Shown here: piece by piece, positions 30,452-39,861 of the stretch | Position numbering within the stretch: the stretch's first letter is position 1 | Layout: the number at the start of each line of letters is the position of its first letter | Assembly (NCBI GenBank): GCA_902633125.1 | Contig: CACPEZ010000002.1 | Coordinates: 1 to 64,000 of the forward strand | Length of the DNA stretch: 64,000 nt | Direction of reading: 5' to 3' | Source of the DNA: an uncultured Pelagibacteraceae bacterium | Lineage (GTDB): Bacteria; Pseudomonadota; Alphaproteobacteria; Pelagibacterales; Pelagibacteraceae | The notes under the pieces: generated by a model | The model's database searches: none | What the model saw: only the letters and a program-made list of their open reading frames with translations | What the model was told of the DNA's origin: nothing | Translations under genes and position numbers: made by a program

Positions 30452-30831
30452 TATGCTGATGTCTCCTTTGCAAATTTTTCATATTCTTCTTTACTCATAA
30501 GACTATCCATTTCAGATTTATCTTTTATTTTAAGTTTAAAAAACCATGCAGACTCTTCTGGGTCTTCATTTATTTTTGATGGATCATCAACTATCATTTG
30601 ATTTGTATCTATAACTTCTCCACTAACAGGAGTGTAAACATCACTAGCAGCTTTCGTTGACTCAACCACTCCAGCAGTTCCATCTTTATCGACATTTGAA
30701 CCTTTCTCTGGGAGTTCAGCAAATACTATATCCCCAAGCATTTCTGTTGCATGCTTGGTTATTCCAATTGTAGCTTCTTCTCCATCTAGTTTAATCCACT
30801 CATGTTCTTTTGAATATTTAACTTCAGACAT
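30451..30831 (-). CDS. gcvH: Glycine cleavage system H protein
   Basis: [57 protein letters not shown] lipoyl Lys. Confidence 0.97.
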   Translation of the reverse strand: MSEVKYSKEHEWIKLDGEEATIGITKHATEMLGDIVFAELPEKGSNVDKDGTAGVVESTKAASDVYTPVSGEVIDTNQMIVDDPSKINEDPEESAWFFKLKIKDKSEMDSLMSKEEYEKFAKETSA

Positions 30832-31930
30832 TAATTTCCCCTTTTACGTAATTTTTTTTATAAAACGGTAAGTTACAAATATTTGCGGGAATTTTTTTTC
30901 CTCTAACTTCAAGAAATATTTTTGTATTTACAGTTGAATAACTATTATCGACATATCCCATTGCTATTGGATGTTCAACGCTTGGTCCAAATGTGCCACT
31001 TGTTACTTTCCCAATTTCTTGATTTTTATCATTGTAAATTTTGGTATTTCCTCTTGCAATTACTTTGCTGTCTGGTTTTATGCCAACTCTCAATTTTTTT
31101 ACTCCGCTTTGAAATTGGTTTTTTAAAACTTCTGATCCAACAAATTCAGTCTCAATTCTGCTCTTAGGTATTGCCCATTTAAGATTAGCTTCGATAGGAC
31201 TTGTATCGTTGTCTAAATCATTTCCATACAAGCAGAGTCCAGCTTCCATTCTTAATGTATCTCTTGCTCCTAAACCAATCAATTTAGATCCATTTTCTAT
31301 CAAACTTTCTACAAAAGTTTCAGCATCACTATTTTTTATAGAAATTTCAAATCCATCCTCACCAGTATATCCTGATCTAGTTATGTATACTTTTTCATTT
31401 TTATAGACATGGTTGTTTCCGTTCATAAATTTTAGACTGTCACAACCAGGTATAACTTTATTTAAAACATTTTTTGCTTCGGGGCCCTGCAATGCAATTA
31501 ATGACAATGACTCGACAAGATTTAATTTATATTGATTATCAAGTTTAGATTTTATTACTTCATAATCATTATACTTGCATGCAGCATTCAAGATAATTAA
31601 AAATCCATCAGATGTTTTGGTAATTATCAGATCGTCCTGAATTCCTCCTTTGTTATTCATTAAAAATGAATACTTACTTTGATTAGTTTTCAATTTTTTC
31701 AAATCCGCAGGAAAAATCTTTTCAAGATCATTTGTAAGATCATCACCACCCGATATAAATAATTGACCCATATGAGAAACATCAAAAATACCAGAGTGTG
31801 AACGTGTGTATTTATGCTCTTGTATAATTCCATCTTTATATTGGATGGGCATTTGATATCCAGCAAACTCTACAAGCTTTGCGCCGTACTTAATGTGGAG
31901 ATTATTTAACGATGTTTTTTTTATATTCAT
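30824..31930 (-). CDS. gcvT: Aminomethyltransferase, T protein
   Basis: [72 protein letters not shown]. Confidence 0.97.
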   Translation of the reverse strand: MNIKKTSLNNLHIKYGAKLVEFAGYQMPIQYKDGIIQEHKYTRSHSGIFDVSHMGQLFISGGDDLTNDLEKIFPADLKKLKTNQSKYSFLMNNKGGIQDDLIITKTSDGFLIILNAACKYNDYEVIKSKLDNQYKLNLVESLSLIALQGPEAKNVLNKVIPGCDSLKFMNGNNHVYKNEKVYITRSGYTGEDGFEISIKNSDAETFVESLIENGSKLIGLGARDTLRMEAGLCLYGNDLDNDTSPIEANLKWAIPKSRIETEFVGSEVLKNQFQSGVKKLRVGIKPDSKVIARGNTKIYNDKNQEIGKVTSGTFGPSVEHPIAMGYVDNSYSTVNTKIFLEVRGKKIPANICNLPFYKKNYVKGEINV

Positions 31931-31939
31931 ATTAACTCT

Positions 31940-32086
31940 ATATGCCCCCTCTGTCTTTTTGCCTGAGAGATTTGCTCCTTCGGCGAGAATTATTCTCTTT
32001 CCAGAGTTAATATGTACGGTCCATTTGCCTGAGAGTTTCCGGGGTGGTTGCTCCTTCGGCGCTACAAAAGTAGTCTCTCCCGTGTA
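31940..32086 (-). ncRNA. Tandem glycine riboswitch (two aptamers) in the gcvT leader
   Basis: Minus strand carries two copies of the core: CGCCGAAGGAGCAA...CTCTCAGGCAAA (aptamer 1 approx 32015-32086) and CGCCGAAGGAGCAAATCTCTCAGGCAAA (aptamer 2 approx 31945-32008). Confidence 0.95.
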
Positions 32087-32121
32087 AATTCTTATAACAT
32101 AACTAATATAAATTTATAGCT

Positions 32122-32994
32122 CTAATTTGTTGCACTTTTTTTTTTCATAAGTGAAAGAAATTGTATTAAAACTGCAAATATCACTATTAAACCACCAATT
32201 AAAACGCTGGTTGGAGGATTTTCATTTATAAACATCCAGGCCCAAAAAGGTCCTAAAACTGCCTCTGATAACATTATGATTCCAACTAAGGCTGAAGGTG
32301 TAGATCTTGCACCGATTGTAATAAAAATAAAACCAAAACCAAGTTGGAAAAAACCAGCTAAAAATCCCAAAAAAATGTCATTTAAAGATATAAAGATCGT
32401 TTTAGACATAAAATATCCAATGATCAAAGCAATAACACCTGCAATAAATTGTAATGGAACCATATCTACACTTGGAAATTTTCTAACTATTAAAATTAAT
32501 GTTGCGAATGATATTGGCATAATAAAAGCAGCAATATTTCCACTCATTTGTCCAATTGTTAATGAGCTTCCAACCATCAAAATTATTCCTGAAATTGCTA
32601 AAACTATAGAAGTTAATGTTATTAAGTTTATTTTTTCTTTTAAAAATATATATCCAAAGATTGCTAAAAATAATGTTTGGGTTTGAATTATAAAATTAGT
32701 ATTTGCTACAGTAGTATTATACATCGCAAAAACATAACCACTAAAGCCACAGGCAAGTATAATGCCTCCAATAAGACCAGGGATTCCAGATTTATAAAAT
32801 GCCGAAATAAAATTTTGCTTATAACTAATAATTAGAAAGATCAGAACTACAATTATAAAAAAAACTGATCTCCAAAATAGAATCTGCCATAGAGTGGAGC
32901 CTTCGAAAGATTTGACTATCAACCCTCCAAAACTTAAACTGAAAGCACCAAAAAAAATCAAAAGCGGTCCTGGTAATTTTGTAATTAAATTCAT
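32122..32994 (-). CDS. EamA/DMT family transporter
   Basis: 10-TM EamA pattern; start overlaps the pxpC stop by 4 nt. Confidence 0.88.
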   Translation of the reverse strand: MNLITKLPGPLLIFFGAFSLSFGGLIVKSFEGSTLWQILFWRSVFFIIVVLIFLIISYKQNFISAFYKSGIPGLIGGIILACGFSGYVFAMYNTTVANTNFIIQTQTLFLAIFGYIFLKEKINLITLTSIVLAISGIILMVGSSLTIGQMSGNIAAFIMPISFATLILIVRKFPSVDMVPLQFIAGVIALIIGYFMSKTIFISLNDIFLGFLAGFFQLGFGFIFITIGARSTPSALVGIIMLSEAVLGPFWAWMFINENPPTSVLIGGLIVIFAVLIQFLSLMKKKSATN

Positions 32995-33947
32995 TTAATT
33001 TGAGAAATAATATTATTAGTCTCCATCTGATAAAGTTTATATAATGTTTCAGCATCCTCTAAACTTACATCTTTAAATTTAATATTAGATCCTGGTGTTA
33101 ATTGTACCAGTCGATCATAGTCAGCAGATATGACGGTTGCAATCTTCGGATATCCACCAATAGTCCCATGATCTGATAACATAATTATTGGATCTCCAGC
33201 AGATGTTATTTGAATTACACCTTTTACCAAACCTTCAGATTTTATATTAGGATCAACGATATTTTCAATTTTTGGACCTTCTAATCTCATACCCATCCTG
33301 TCTGAAAGTTTTGTAATTTTAAAACTTTCTTTAAAGAATTTATTTTGTGAAGACTCAGAAAAATAATCATAGTTTGTGCCTTTAATGACCCTTATATTTT
33401 CAATAGTGCTACCTAAGTAATCAAGTTTTCTTTTGTTAAAAGAATTATTAATATCAATTATTTCAATTTCTAAATCTTTAGAAAATTTATTACCGTTATT
33501 TGGTCCAATTTGAGCTTGTGTATTTATTGAACAGCTTCCCCAATAATAATCAACACCAAAGGTTCCATTAATCGAAAAATATCCATAAACAGACTTGTTG
33601 GTTGAATGAATATCGACTTCATCACCATTTTTTAACAAATAACATTGGTAGGAATTGCCATCAATAACACCTTCTTTTGTTATAATTTTAAATGATACAT
33701 TTCCAGAAATACAAAAAAAAATATCTTTTCCGAAATACTTTAAATGCGGGCCTTGATAAGCAAATTCTATTACCGATGAATTGTAATCATTTTGTAGAAG
33801 TGAGTTTAACAATTGAAAATTTCTTTTATCCATCGCTCCACTAAAAGGAATACCAATATGGTATAAATTATTTCTTCCTAAGTCTTGATATGTGGTGTTG
33901 ATACCAGCTCTTAAAATTTTAAAGTAGTTTCTATCTTTTGATTTCAT
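32991..33947 (-). CDS. pxpC: 5-oxoprolinase subunit PxpC (biotin-dependent carboxyltransferase/KipA family)
   Basis: RAGINTTYQDLGRNNLYHIGIPFSGAMD, SDRMGMRLEGPKI, LSDHGTIGGYPKIATVISADYDRLVQLTPG. Confidence 0.92.
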   Translation of the reverse strand: MKSKDRNYFKILRAGINTTYQDLGRNNLYHIGIPFSGAMDKRNFQLLNSLLQNDYNSSVIEFAYQGPHLKYFGKDIFFCISGNVSFKIITKEGVIDGNSYQCYLLKNGDEVDIHSTNKSVYGYFSINGTFGVDYYWGSCSINTQAQIGPNNGNKFSKDLEIEIIDINNSFNKRKLDYLGSTIENIRVIKGTNYDYFSESSQNKFFKESFKITKLSDRMGMRLEGPKIENIVDPNIKSEGLVKGVIQITSAGDPIIMLSDHGTIGGYPKIATVISADYDRLVQLTPGSNIKFKDVSLEDAETLYKLYQMETNNIISQIK

Positions 33948-34605
33948 TATATTGATCTAAAGTTATTCTATAAAATTTTATTGTATCTCCTGGATTAACA
34001 AGATTAGGGTTTGATTGATTAGATGTGTCGAAAATATTTTGTGGTGTATTTCCCAAAATATTCCATCCCCCAGGTGTTTCAAAAGTATATATGTTGCAAA
34101 ATTGTTCCGTTATTCCAACTGAACCTTTTGGAACTTTAACTCTTGGTGTTTCTAATCTTTTTAATCTCATATCCTTTTCAAGATCACCGAGAAAAGGCAT
34201 GCCAGCCACAAATCCTGTCATATAACAAAAATAATTTTTGCTAAAAAATTTTTCTAGGATTATTTCTGATTTTAATTTTAATTTATTTTCAACTCTTTTA
34301 ATATCTAATGCAAAATTATTATCACAACACACAGGAATTTCGATTAAGTTTTTTTCTAATTTATTGTTTTCTTTAATCTCTATATTTTCAATTTTTTTTT
34401 TTAAAGATAAAAAAGAATGTATATTTAAATCATATGAAATTATTAATTTATTATAAGATGGAGTTAAGTTTGTAATACCTTTTAAATTTAATTTTTTTAT
34501 ATGGTAAAAATATTTGATAACATTTGAATTAATTTCTTGATTTACATCACTTCCAAAATCGCAATACAAAGCTGCGTCACCAAGATTTAATATATTTTTT
34601 ATCAT
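33931..34605 (-). CDS. pxpB: 5-oxoprolinase subunit PxpB (KipI family)
   Basis: CYMTGFVAGMPFLGDLEKDMRLKRLETPRVKVPKGSVGITEQFCNIYTFETPGGWNILG. Confidence 0.92.
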   Translation of the reverse strand: MIKNILNLGDAALYCDFGSDVNQEINSNVIKYFYHIKKLNLKGITNLTPSYNKLIISYDLNIHSFLSLKKKIENIEIKENNKLEKNLIEIPVCCDNNFALDIKRVENKLKLKSEIILEKFFSKNYFCYMTGFVAGMPFLGDLEKDMRLKRLETPRVKVPKGSVGITEQFCNIYTFETPGGWNILGNTPQNIFDTSNQSNPNLVNPGDTIKFYRITLDQYNEIKR

Positions 34606-34632
34606 ACCATGTTATACTTATGATTTATTAGT

Positions 34633-35406
34633 ATGGAAATTAATATCAATTGTGATTTGGGTGAAAAATCAAAGCATCATTCAGATGAAAATGATCCAAA
34701 ATTACTGGAAATTGTCAATTCAGCTAATGTTGCTTGTGGTTATCATGCTGGTGATGAAGATAGCATGAACCAAGTTGTAAAAATTTGTAAGAAAAACGGT
34801 GTGAGCATAGGTGCGCATCCATCATTTAATGATCCAGAAAACTTTGGACGTAAAAGACTAAATTTATCGTCAGATGAAATAAATAAATTGTTAATTGATC
34901 AGTATGAAATTTTACAAAATATAGCTGAAAAACATGGTGAAATCGTTACACATATTAAACCACATGGTGCATTAAATAATATGGCTTGCGAGGATATTGA
35001 GCTTGCAACTATCATTGCAAAATCAATCTGCAATTTTAATAAAGATTTAATCTATTTGGTACCGACAGGTTCAAAAATGGAAGAGGCTGCAAAGAAATTT
35101 GATATGAGGATAGCATGTGAAATTTTTGCCGATAGAAATTATGAAGATAATGGAAATTTAGTGTCTAGAAAAGAGCCACATGCACTTATTACAGATCCAG
35201 ATAAAGCAAAAAGTCACGTTTTAAGCATGGTTCAGAACCAGGCCATTAATTGTCACAGCGGAAAGCAAATACCTTGTGAAATAGACTCTGTGTGCATACA
35301 TGGGGATAATGAAAGTTCACTATCTACAGCTATATCTATAAAAAATAATTTAATAGATAATGGCTTAGAGCTAAAAACACTAACTAACTTAAGGAAATTT
35401 AAATAA
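34633..35406 (+). CDS. pxpA: 5-oxoprolinase subunit PxpA (LamB/YcsF family)
   Basis: ININCDLGE, VACGYHAGDEDSM, GAHPSFNDPENFGRK, HIKPHGALNN. Confidence 0.94.
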   Translation: MEININCDLGEKSKHHSDENDPKLLEIVNSANVACGYHAGDEDSMNQVVKICKKNGVSIGAHPSFNDPENFGRKRLNLSSDEINKLLIDQYEILQNIAEKHGEIVTHIKPHGALNNMACEDIELATIIAKSICNFNKDLIYLVPTGSKMEEAAKKFDMRIACEIFADRNYEDNGNLVSRKEPHALITDPDKAKSHVLSMVQNQAINCHSGKQIPCEIDSVCIHGDNESSLSTAISIKNNLIDNGLELKTLTNLRKFK

Positions 35407-35891
35407 TGATAAAAAAAATATTTTTTTCAATGTTCTTTTTAATTTTTTTAGCAGGAACATCTTTTGCTGCTGGTTCAAGTGATTCAGGATCAAAAAAAAC
35501 TTTATATGATAAAGCTGTGGAGCAGATAAAAATTGCAAAAAAATTAGAAAAAAAAGGGAAGACCGAAAAAGCAATTAAAAGATACGAGCGAGCTATAAAG
35601 TTTTTGTTAAAATCTAATAAAAAGAAACCTAATAAAGCAGATACCTTAAACTATCTTGGATTTGCTACTAGAAAAGTTGGTGATTTTGAAAATGGAGAAA
35701 GATATTATCTTCAAGGTCTAGCAATTGAACCAAACCATATAGGAATTAACGAATATCTTGGTGAGTTATATGTTGCAACAAATAGAATGGACTTAGCAAA
35801 AGAAAGATTGAGTATTCTTGAGAAATGTAATTGTAAAGAATACAATCAGCTGAAAGGTGTTATTGACGGGTCTAAAAAATCAAAATACTAG
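35406..35891 (+). CDS. Exported TPR-repeat protein
   Basis: Signal peptide; KPNKADTLNYLGFATRKVGDFENGERYYLQGLAIEPNHIGINEYLGELYVATNRMDLAKERL. Confidence 0.85.
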   Translation: MIKKIFFSMFFLIFLAGTSFAAGSSDSGSKKTLYDKAVEQIKIAKKLEKKGKTEKAIKRYERAIKFLLKSNKKKPNKADTLNYLGFATRKVGDFENGERYYLQGLAIEPNHIGINEYLGELYVATNRMDLAKERLSILEKCNCKEYNQLKGVIDGSKKSKY

Positions 35892-37198
35892 TTTATATTT
35901 TTTATCATTTGATCAGGCATCCAAAGAGCAATTTCTGGAAATAATACAACTAAGATAACGGCAAATATCATTAGCAAGAAGAGTGGAAACGCACTTCTTG
36001 CTATATACCCCATATCCTTATTAGCCATACCCTGAAGAACAAAAAGATTAAAGCCAACTGGTGGAGTGATCTGAGCCATTTCGACAACAATAACTAGAAA
36101 GACACCAAACCAAATCATATCAAAACCTGCTTGTCTAATCATTGGTTCAATTATAGCCATTGTTAAAACCACAGCAGAAATACCATCAAGAAACATTCCA
36201 AGAATTATATAAAAGATCATTAAAACGAAAATTAAAATATATGGAGAAAGTTCCATTCCTTCAATCCATAGAGCAAGATTTCTTGGCAATCCTGTAAAGC
36301 CCATTGCCAAAGATAAAAAAGTGGCTCCAGCTAATATAAAAGCTATCATGCAAGAAGTTTTAGTAGCTCCCAAGAGTGACTCTTTAAATGTTTTTAAAGA
36401 CAAACTCTTTTGAAAGTATGATAAAATTAATGCACCTACTACGCCCAAAGAAGCTGCTTCGGTTGCGGTTGCTATACCAGTATAAATTGAGCCAATAACT
36501 GAAACTATTAATAATATTACAGGTATCAGTTTTCCTGATTTCCTTACCTTTTCCATAAGTGAGAAGTCTTGTTTAAAAGTAGGCATGGATTTTTTATTTA
36601 TTAACGACCAAATCATTACATATGTCATAAAGATCAACGCAATCATTATTCCTGGGACAATTCCTGCAATAAATAGTTTTGCTATTGATTCTTGGACAGT
36701 CACACCATAAATAATTAAAATAATTGAAGGTGGAATTAGAAGACCCAGCGTTCCTGAACCAGCTAAACTTCCAAGTAGAATACTCTCTGGATATTTTCTT
36801 TTTCTTAGTTCTGGAATTGACATTTTTCCTACTGTAGCAACAGTTGCTGCAGAAGATCCAGAAATAGCTGCAAATAAAGCACATCCAACTACGTTAACAT
36901 GCACTAAGCCACCGGGTAGTTTCTGCATCCATGGGGATAATCCTTCAAATAAATTTTCAGATAACTTCGTACGAAATAAAATTTCTCCCATCCAAACAAA
37001 TAAAGGAAGTGCAGTTAAAGTCCATGAGGATGAGGCTCCCCAAATTGTTGTTGCCATCGCATCACCAACTGGCCTTGTGGTGAACAGGATCATTCCTATA
37101 GATGAAACGCCAACCATGCTTATAGCAACCCAAATTCCTGAGCCTAAAAATATCAAGAGAACACTTATGAAAAATATAGTAAGTAAAATTTCAGTCAT
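35888..37198 (-). CDS. dctM: TRAP transporter large permease (DctM)
   Basis: 436 aa multi-TM; SGSSAATVATVGKMSIPELRKRKYPESILLGSLAGSGTLGLLIPPSIILIIYG. Confidence 0.94.
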   Translation of the reverse strand: MTEILLTIFFISVLLIFLGSGIWVAISMVGVSSIGMILFTTRPVGDAMATTIWGASSSWTLTALPLFVWMGEILFRTKLSENLFEGLSPWMQKLPGGLVHVNVVGCALFAAISGSSAATVATVGKMSIPELRKRKYPESILLGSLAGSGTLGLLIPPSIILIIYGVTVQESIAKLFIAGIVPGIMIALIFMTYVMIWSLINKKSMPTFKQDFSLMEKVRKSGKLIPVILLIVSVIGSIYTGIATATEAASLGVVGALILSYFQKSLSLKTFKESLLGATKTSCMIAFILAGATFLSLAMGFTGLPRNLALWIEGMELSPYILIFVLMIFYIILGMFLDGISAVVLTMAIIEPMIRQAGFDMIWFGVFLVIVVEMAQITPPVGFNLFVLQGMANKDMGYIARSAFPLFLLMIFAVILVVLFPEIALWMPDQMIKNIN

Positions 37199-37682
37199 TT
37201 TTTTTTGTTTGTATTTTCAAAACTAATTGATGAGATACACATATGAAAAATATTAGTGATCCTAAAGCAACACTTGATTGTGGTATCCAAATTAAAATTT
37301 CGTCAGCTCCTTCACTTCTCTCTTGAAATTCATAAGATATTTTTAGCATTTTCAAAAAATAGAATGCTAGATAACCAGAAAATATAGTTGCAACTATCAA
37401 ACTCCATAATTCCAAAAATCTCTTTTTAATCCCAGTAGCTTTTTCTAAAAATAAAGTAATTCTAATGTGACCACCTTCTACGAAAGTATAAGATAAAGCA
37501 AAAAAAGATGAGGCAGCCATACAATATCCAGAATATTCAGCTAGGCCTCTTATATAAAAACCAAATATTCTTGATGAAATTCCAATTAAAATAAAAACTG
37601 CAACCAAGATAAGAAAGAATGCAGCGATATAGCCTGAGTAACTATAAAGATTATTTAGAAATTTATTGACTTTAGTAAACAT
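37191..37682 (-). CDS. dctQ: TRAP transporter small permease (DctQ)
   Basis: Four-TM protein, EGGHIRITLFLEKA; between dctP and dctM. Confidence 0.9.
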   Translation of the reverse strand: MFTKVNKFLNNLYSYSGYIAAFFLILVAVFILIGISSRIFGFYIRGLAEYSGYCMAASSFFALSYTFVEGGHIRITLFLEKATGIKKRFLELWSLIVATIFSGYLAFYFLKMLKISYEFQERSEGADEILIWIPQSSVALGSLIFFICVSHQLVLKIQTKKND

Positions 37683-37684
37683 AT

Positions 37685-37711
37685 AAAAAGGCCGTTTAAC
37701 ACGGCCTTTTT
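37685..37711 (-). terminator. Rho-independent terminator/attenuator between dctP and dctQ
   Basis: AAAAAGGCCGT-ttaac-ACGGCCTTTTT, 11-bp perfect stem followed by U tract. Confidence 0.85.
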
Positions 37712-37723
37712 AATTATAATGAT

Positions 37724-38695
37724 TTAATTATAAGCAGCAAGAACACTAACACCTCTATCGCCAGCTTTTTTCTTCCATTCTTCTGCCATTGTAGCACCAA
37801 CTTTTTTGAAATGACTTTCAAGGGCTGCATTTACTTTGCCTACTTTCATTCCAGCATCAGCTAGAGCTTTTTTATCAGCAACATTTCCTTTTTTTGAAAG
37901 TGCCCAACCTTTTTTCTCAGCAATTGCCGCCTCTTCCATTATCATTTTTTGTGTAGCTTTATCTAAATTATTCCAAGAACCTCTGTGAGCTACAATCATA
38001 TTTTTTGGAAACCAAGCTGCAATATCATAAAAATACTTTACTCCATTTTCCCAAATTTTACTGTTCTTACCAGTAGTTGGTGAAGTAATCATACTTTCAA
38101 CCGCACCGGTTGAGAATGCTTGACTTATTTCAGCTGCTTCAATTTTTGTAGGAGCCATACCTGTCAACTCAGCCATTCTAATAGTTGCAGAATTATATGC
38201 TCTAAATTTTAAACCTTTTAAATCAGCAACACTGTTAATCTCTTTTTTACTATAAAGACCTTGCGCAGGCCATGGAACAGCATATAAAAATACAAGACCT
38301 TTTTGATCTAACCCTTTAATTATTGCAGGCTTAGATGCTTGATACAATTTCATAGCATCATCATAAGATGTCGCAAGAAATGGTTGTGAATCAATCTCTA
38401 ATAATGGATCCTCTTTACCTAGAGCCGACATAAATCTCTCACCAATTTGAGCTTGTCCAGTTCTAACAGCCCTAAATATCTCTCCACCTTTAAATAGAGA
38501 TCCACCTGGGTGTGTTACTATTGTTAATTTTCCCCCACTTTTTTCTGAAACATTTTTAGCAAATTCAGCTGCATTAGCAGAATGGAAGTTGCTTGCACCA
38601 TATGCTAGTGCCATATCCCATTTTTCTGCAGCAAAAGCATTAGCAGTTAAAAGAACAGAAAATAAAACAGAGAGCAAAATTTTGAAAAGTTTCAT
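37724..38695 (-). CDS. dctP: TRAP transporter substrate-binding protein (DctP family)
   Basis: Signal peptide; HPGGSLFKGGEIFRAVRTGQAQIGE, ADLKGLKFRAYNSATIRMAELTGMAPTKIEAAEISQAFSTGAVE. Confidence 0.93.
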   Translation of the reverse strand: MKLFKILLSVLFSVLLTANAFAAEKWDMALAYGASNFHSANAAEFAKNVSEKSGGKLTIVTHPGGSLFKGGEIFRAVRTGQAQIGERFMSALGKEDPLLEIDSQPFLATSYDDAMKLYQASKPAIIKGLDQKGLVFLYAVPWPAQGLYSKKEINSVADLKGLKFRAYNSATIRMAELTGMAPTKIEAAEISQAFSTGAVESMITSPTTGKNSKIWENGVKYFYDIAAWFPKNMIVAHRGSWNNLDKATQKMIMEEAAIAEKKGWALSKKGNVADKKALADAGMKVGKVNAALESHFKKVGATMAEEWKKKAGDRGVSVLAAYN

Positions 38696-38807
38696 AAATC
38701 CTCCATATTTCTAAAAAACATATCTCATTATGTATTAAAACTTAAATCAATAAAAATTTTTGATGTTTTATTGAAAAATAATAAATAATTACTATTATAA
38801 TAACATC

Positions 38808-39419
38808 TTGATCGAACAATCACTCATTTTACTGCAAATTATATTTATAGATATTATTCTTGCGGCAGATAATGCAATAATAATAGGATTAATAGCAGCT
38901 AATTTTGTCCCAAAAAATAGAAAAAAAATAATATTCTGGGGAGTGGTTGGAGCGTTAGTTTTCAAAGTTATATTTGCAATATTTGCAACATATTTATTTA
39001 AGTTTTACTTCATTAAAATTCTTGGTGGATTACTTTTAATTTGGATTGTTAATGACTTAAGAAAAGATTTATTTGAAATTCAAAAAATTAAGTCTCCTAA
39101 AAAGAAATCTATGGAACCTTCATTTATCAAAAGTATTTACAAAGTGTTATTTGCAGATATTACGATTAGTTTTGATAACGTTATTGGCGTTGTGGGTGCG
39201 GCCAAAGGTAATTTTGGTTTTATGATTTTTGGCTTAGTATTATCAGTAGTTCTTACTGGAGCCTTAGCTACTTATTTAGCAAATTATATACAAAAACATT
39301 TATGGATAGCTTATATAGGTTTGGGCTTTATATTATTGGTTGCTATTCAATTAGTAATAGGCGGGCTAGTCGATTTAGAAATTTTAAATATTAACGAAAA
39401 ATATATAAAGTATTTCTAA
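38808..39419 (+). CDS. TerC family membrane protein (TTG start)
   Basis: IIFIDIILAADNAIIIGLIAANF and VLFADITISFDNVIGVVGAAKGN. Confidence 0.9.
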   Translation: MIEQSLILLQIIFIDIILAADNAIIIGLIAANFVPKNRKKIIFWGVVGALVFKVIFAIFATYLFKFYFIKILGGLLLIWIVNDLRKDLFEIQKIKSPKKKSMEPSFIKSIYKVLFADITISFDNVIGVVGAAKGNFGFMIFGLVLSVVLTGALATYLANYIQKHLWIAYIGLGFILLVAIQLVIGGLVDLEILNINEKYIKYF

Positions 39420-39421
39420 TA

Positions 39422-39841
39422 TTACCAAGTTCCGGTATTTTCCATCGATGACCAAGGCTCTTTAGGGGGAAGATTGCCTTCCTGAAGTATTTCAATTGAT
39501 ATTTTATCTGGTGATTTCACAAATGCCATATGACCATCTCTAGGTGGTCTATTAATTGTATAACCCATATCCATCAGTCTTTGACATATTTCGTATATAT
39601 TTTTAACTCTATAAGCTATGTGACCAAAATTTCTAGATCCCCCTCCTAAATTGTCACCGTCCCAATTATAAGTTAGTTCAATTTCTGCATTATTGTCGTT
39701 TGGTGCAGCTAAAAAAATTAATGTATATCTGCCTTTTTCATTTTCCATTCTTTTTGTCTCTTTTAAACCCAGTCCATCACAAAAAAATTTTAACGACTCC
39801 TGAATATTGGAAATTCTGATCATTGTGTGTAAGTATTTCAT
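39422..39841 (-). CDS. gloA: VOC family / lactoylglutathione lyase (glyoxalase I)
   Basis: HTMIRISNIQESLKFFCDGLGLKETKRMENEKGRYTLIFL, NFGHIAYRVKNIYEICQRL. Confidence 0.87.
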   Translation of the reverse strand: MKYLHTMIRISNIQESLKFFCDGLGLKETKRMENEKGRYTLIFLAAPNDNNAEIELTYNWDGDNLGGGSRNFGHIAYRVKNIYEICQRLMDMGYTINRPPRDGHMAFVKSPDKISIEILQEGNLPPKEPWSSMENTGTW

Positions 39842-39861
39842 AATAAAATTATAATTTATTT

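Noticed and set aside
32276-32686. 136-aa plus-strand ORF
   Set aside because: Antisense to the EamA gene; Ile/Lys/Pro-rich shadow translation of TM helices
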